From Linepithema humile (taxonomy: Eukaryota > Arthropoda > Insecta > Hymenoptera > Formicidae): a stretch of DNA of 64,000 bases. The translations under genes and the position numbers were made by a program. The notes below the pieces were generated by a model. It worked only from the letters and a program-made list of their open reading frames with translations. It was not told the DNA's origin and ran no database searches. This document shows positions 63,151 through 64,000 of this stretch, piece after piece; position 1 is the first letter of the stretch, and the number at the start of each line of letters is the position of its first letter. The stretch lies in NCBI RefSeq assembly GCF_040581485.1, contig NC_090133.1:3906001-3970000 (forward strand). The letters are read 5' to 3'.

Positions 63151-63830
63151 AAAAATTCATTAAATAGCAGAAAAATGCACGCCGCGTCGCCGATGAATCG
63201 ATAATTCGTGGCGGTCCCAAAAGCCAGTGCGCACTGCACACGTTCTCCGACGTGCAGTTCGCATCCGCGTGCGCACGGGCAGTAATTGGCGTCGGAGGTC
63301 AACATACCGTTATAGCTGCGCGTCGTCGTCTCTATTTCGCGGACTGGACCGCGCTCGGATGACGACGTCGCCGTCGTACGCGTGACGCACTGCGTGCATA
63401 CTGCGCTGCACTGCGCTTGTGAATGCACCGGCCCGCGCGCGTAATTGCACGAAAGCGCAATTATCGCGACAATAAGCGCGTACGCGCACACGCGCCTTGT
63501 CTAGAGACAATGCGGACAATGAGGAAGAGAGAGAGATATATATATATATACGGAGAGTGATGAGCACAGGGACGGAGGGCAAGGGGAACGAGGTTGGCGG
63601 AAGCCGTGATCCGATGAATGCCTCTCTGACCGCTGCAGTGCGCCGAGTTACGCGTAGGTGCATACGGCGGGATGCAACGATGCCCGACCATCGGCATGAA
63701 ATCTCCGTGGCACGACCGCGGTATTCGATTTCCATCGGTCGTGTTGATTCTTTTGCGAGTGCAACGGCACCGTACAAAGCGTTGTTTCTCTTTGATATAT
63801 TTTGAGATTTGTCAAAACGACAAACGTTTT
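63150..63830. promoter_or_regulatory. Second CpG-rich island
   Basis: Dense CpG with a short (GA)n/(TA)n tract at 63524-63550. Overlapping open frames on both strands up to 174 codons are again Arg-rich. Probably a promoter or 5' leader; strand not determined. Confidence 0.4.
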
Positions 63831-64000
63831 TCAATTTCCAATTCTATGATTTTAATCTTTTTTTTTTATATTTTATTTTATATGTATTTTTTCCTGCTAT
63901 TTTTTATCCTTATTTTTTTATCGATGCTGCGATACATTTTAAACGTACAAGTAAATCTTGTATTAGGATTACATCTCTGTACGAATATTATGTTAGTTTG
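63831..64000. other. AT-rich window end
   Basis: T-rich non-coding sequence; nothing recognised. Confidence 0.6.

Noticed and set aside
63129..63491. 120-codon minus-strand frame with signal-like start and several Cys
   Set aside because: Begins at GTG with an in-frame TAG just upstream, lies in a CpG island, and ends in AT-rich non-coding sequence. A splice acceptor precedes it but no partner exon or donor was found.
63310..63834. 174-codon minus-strand frame
   Set aside because: Overlaps the frame above in another phase and translates a simple (TA)n tract; composition artefact.

Overview
The window is nuclear DNA from an insect, most likely a hymenopteran and plausibly an ant. It is very AT-rich, its genes have small phase-consistent exons with GT-AG introns, and it carries tandem fatty acyl-CoA reductase genes, a mariner remnant, solo LTRs and many short non-autonomous DNA elements. 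The conserved eukaryotic anchors are BLOC1S4 and TAF11. The ant assignment is inference; the animal-genome assignment is direct. No CRISPR array, operon, tRNA or rRNA was seen.

Region 1 (1-24.3 kb): three head-to-tail minus-strand copies of one 8-exon fatty acyl-CoA reductase (FAR) gene. FAR-1 lacks only its last exon at the window edge; FAR-2 and FAR-3 are complete at 522 aa by my exon joins. The copies and their roughly 5-6 kb spacers are products of tandem segmental duplication. Because the paralogous spacers act as empty sites for one another, the transposon insertions can be placed to the base: a 441-bp foldback element in FAR-1, a 321-bp solo LTR with a 5-bp target duplication in FAR-2, a 1.08-kb element in the FAR-2 leader or promoter, a second solo LTR with a 4-bp duplication, two near-identical 0.88-kb CACTG-ended elements at different sites, and an internally deleted mariner in FAR-3. 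Upstream leader exons are conserved for all three copies, although the one for FAR-3 lies 3.9 kb away across unrelated sequence.

Region 2 (24.3-31.5 kb): gene-poor AT-rich sequence with the displaced FAR-3 leader near 28.2 kb.

Region 3 (31.5-48.2 kb): an array of five intact minus-strand genes for secreted proteins made of leucine-rich repeats only, plus one truncated pseudogene. In every intact gene the coding part of exon 1 is just the ATG, and an intron follows immediately. A decayed plus-strand EEF2KMT/FAM86 methyltransferase copy lies between LRR-A and LRR-B.

Region 4 (48.8-56.4 kb): BLOC1S4 on the plus strand (156 aa, apparently with a GC-AG intron), two small secreted thrombospondin-type-1 genes on the minus strand that I assembled from micro-exons (136 and 245 aa), and TAF11 on the minus strand (247 aa).

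Region 5 (56.4-64 kb): no coding gene recognised. There are diverged repeats upstream of TAF11, two CpG-rich islands (58.4-59.2 and 63.15-63.8 kb) that look like promoters or 5' exons of genes lying mostly outside the window, and a 365-bp MITE.

The strongest candidates for something undescribed are the secreted LRR-only family with its ATG-only first coding exon, and the pair of secreted TSP1 proteins, one of which has an intron studded with repeated palindromes.
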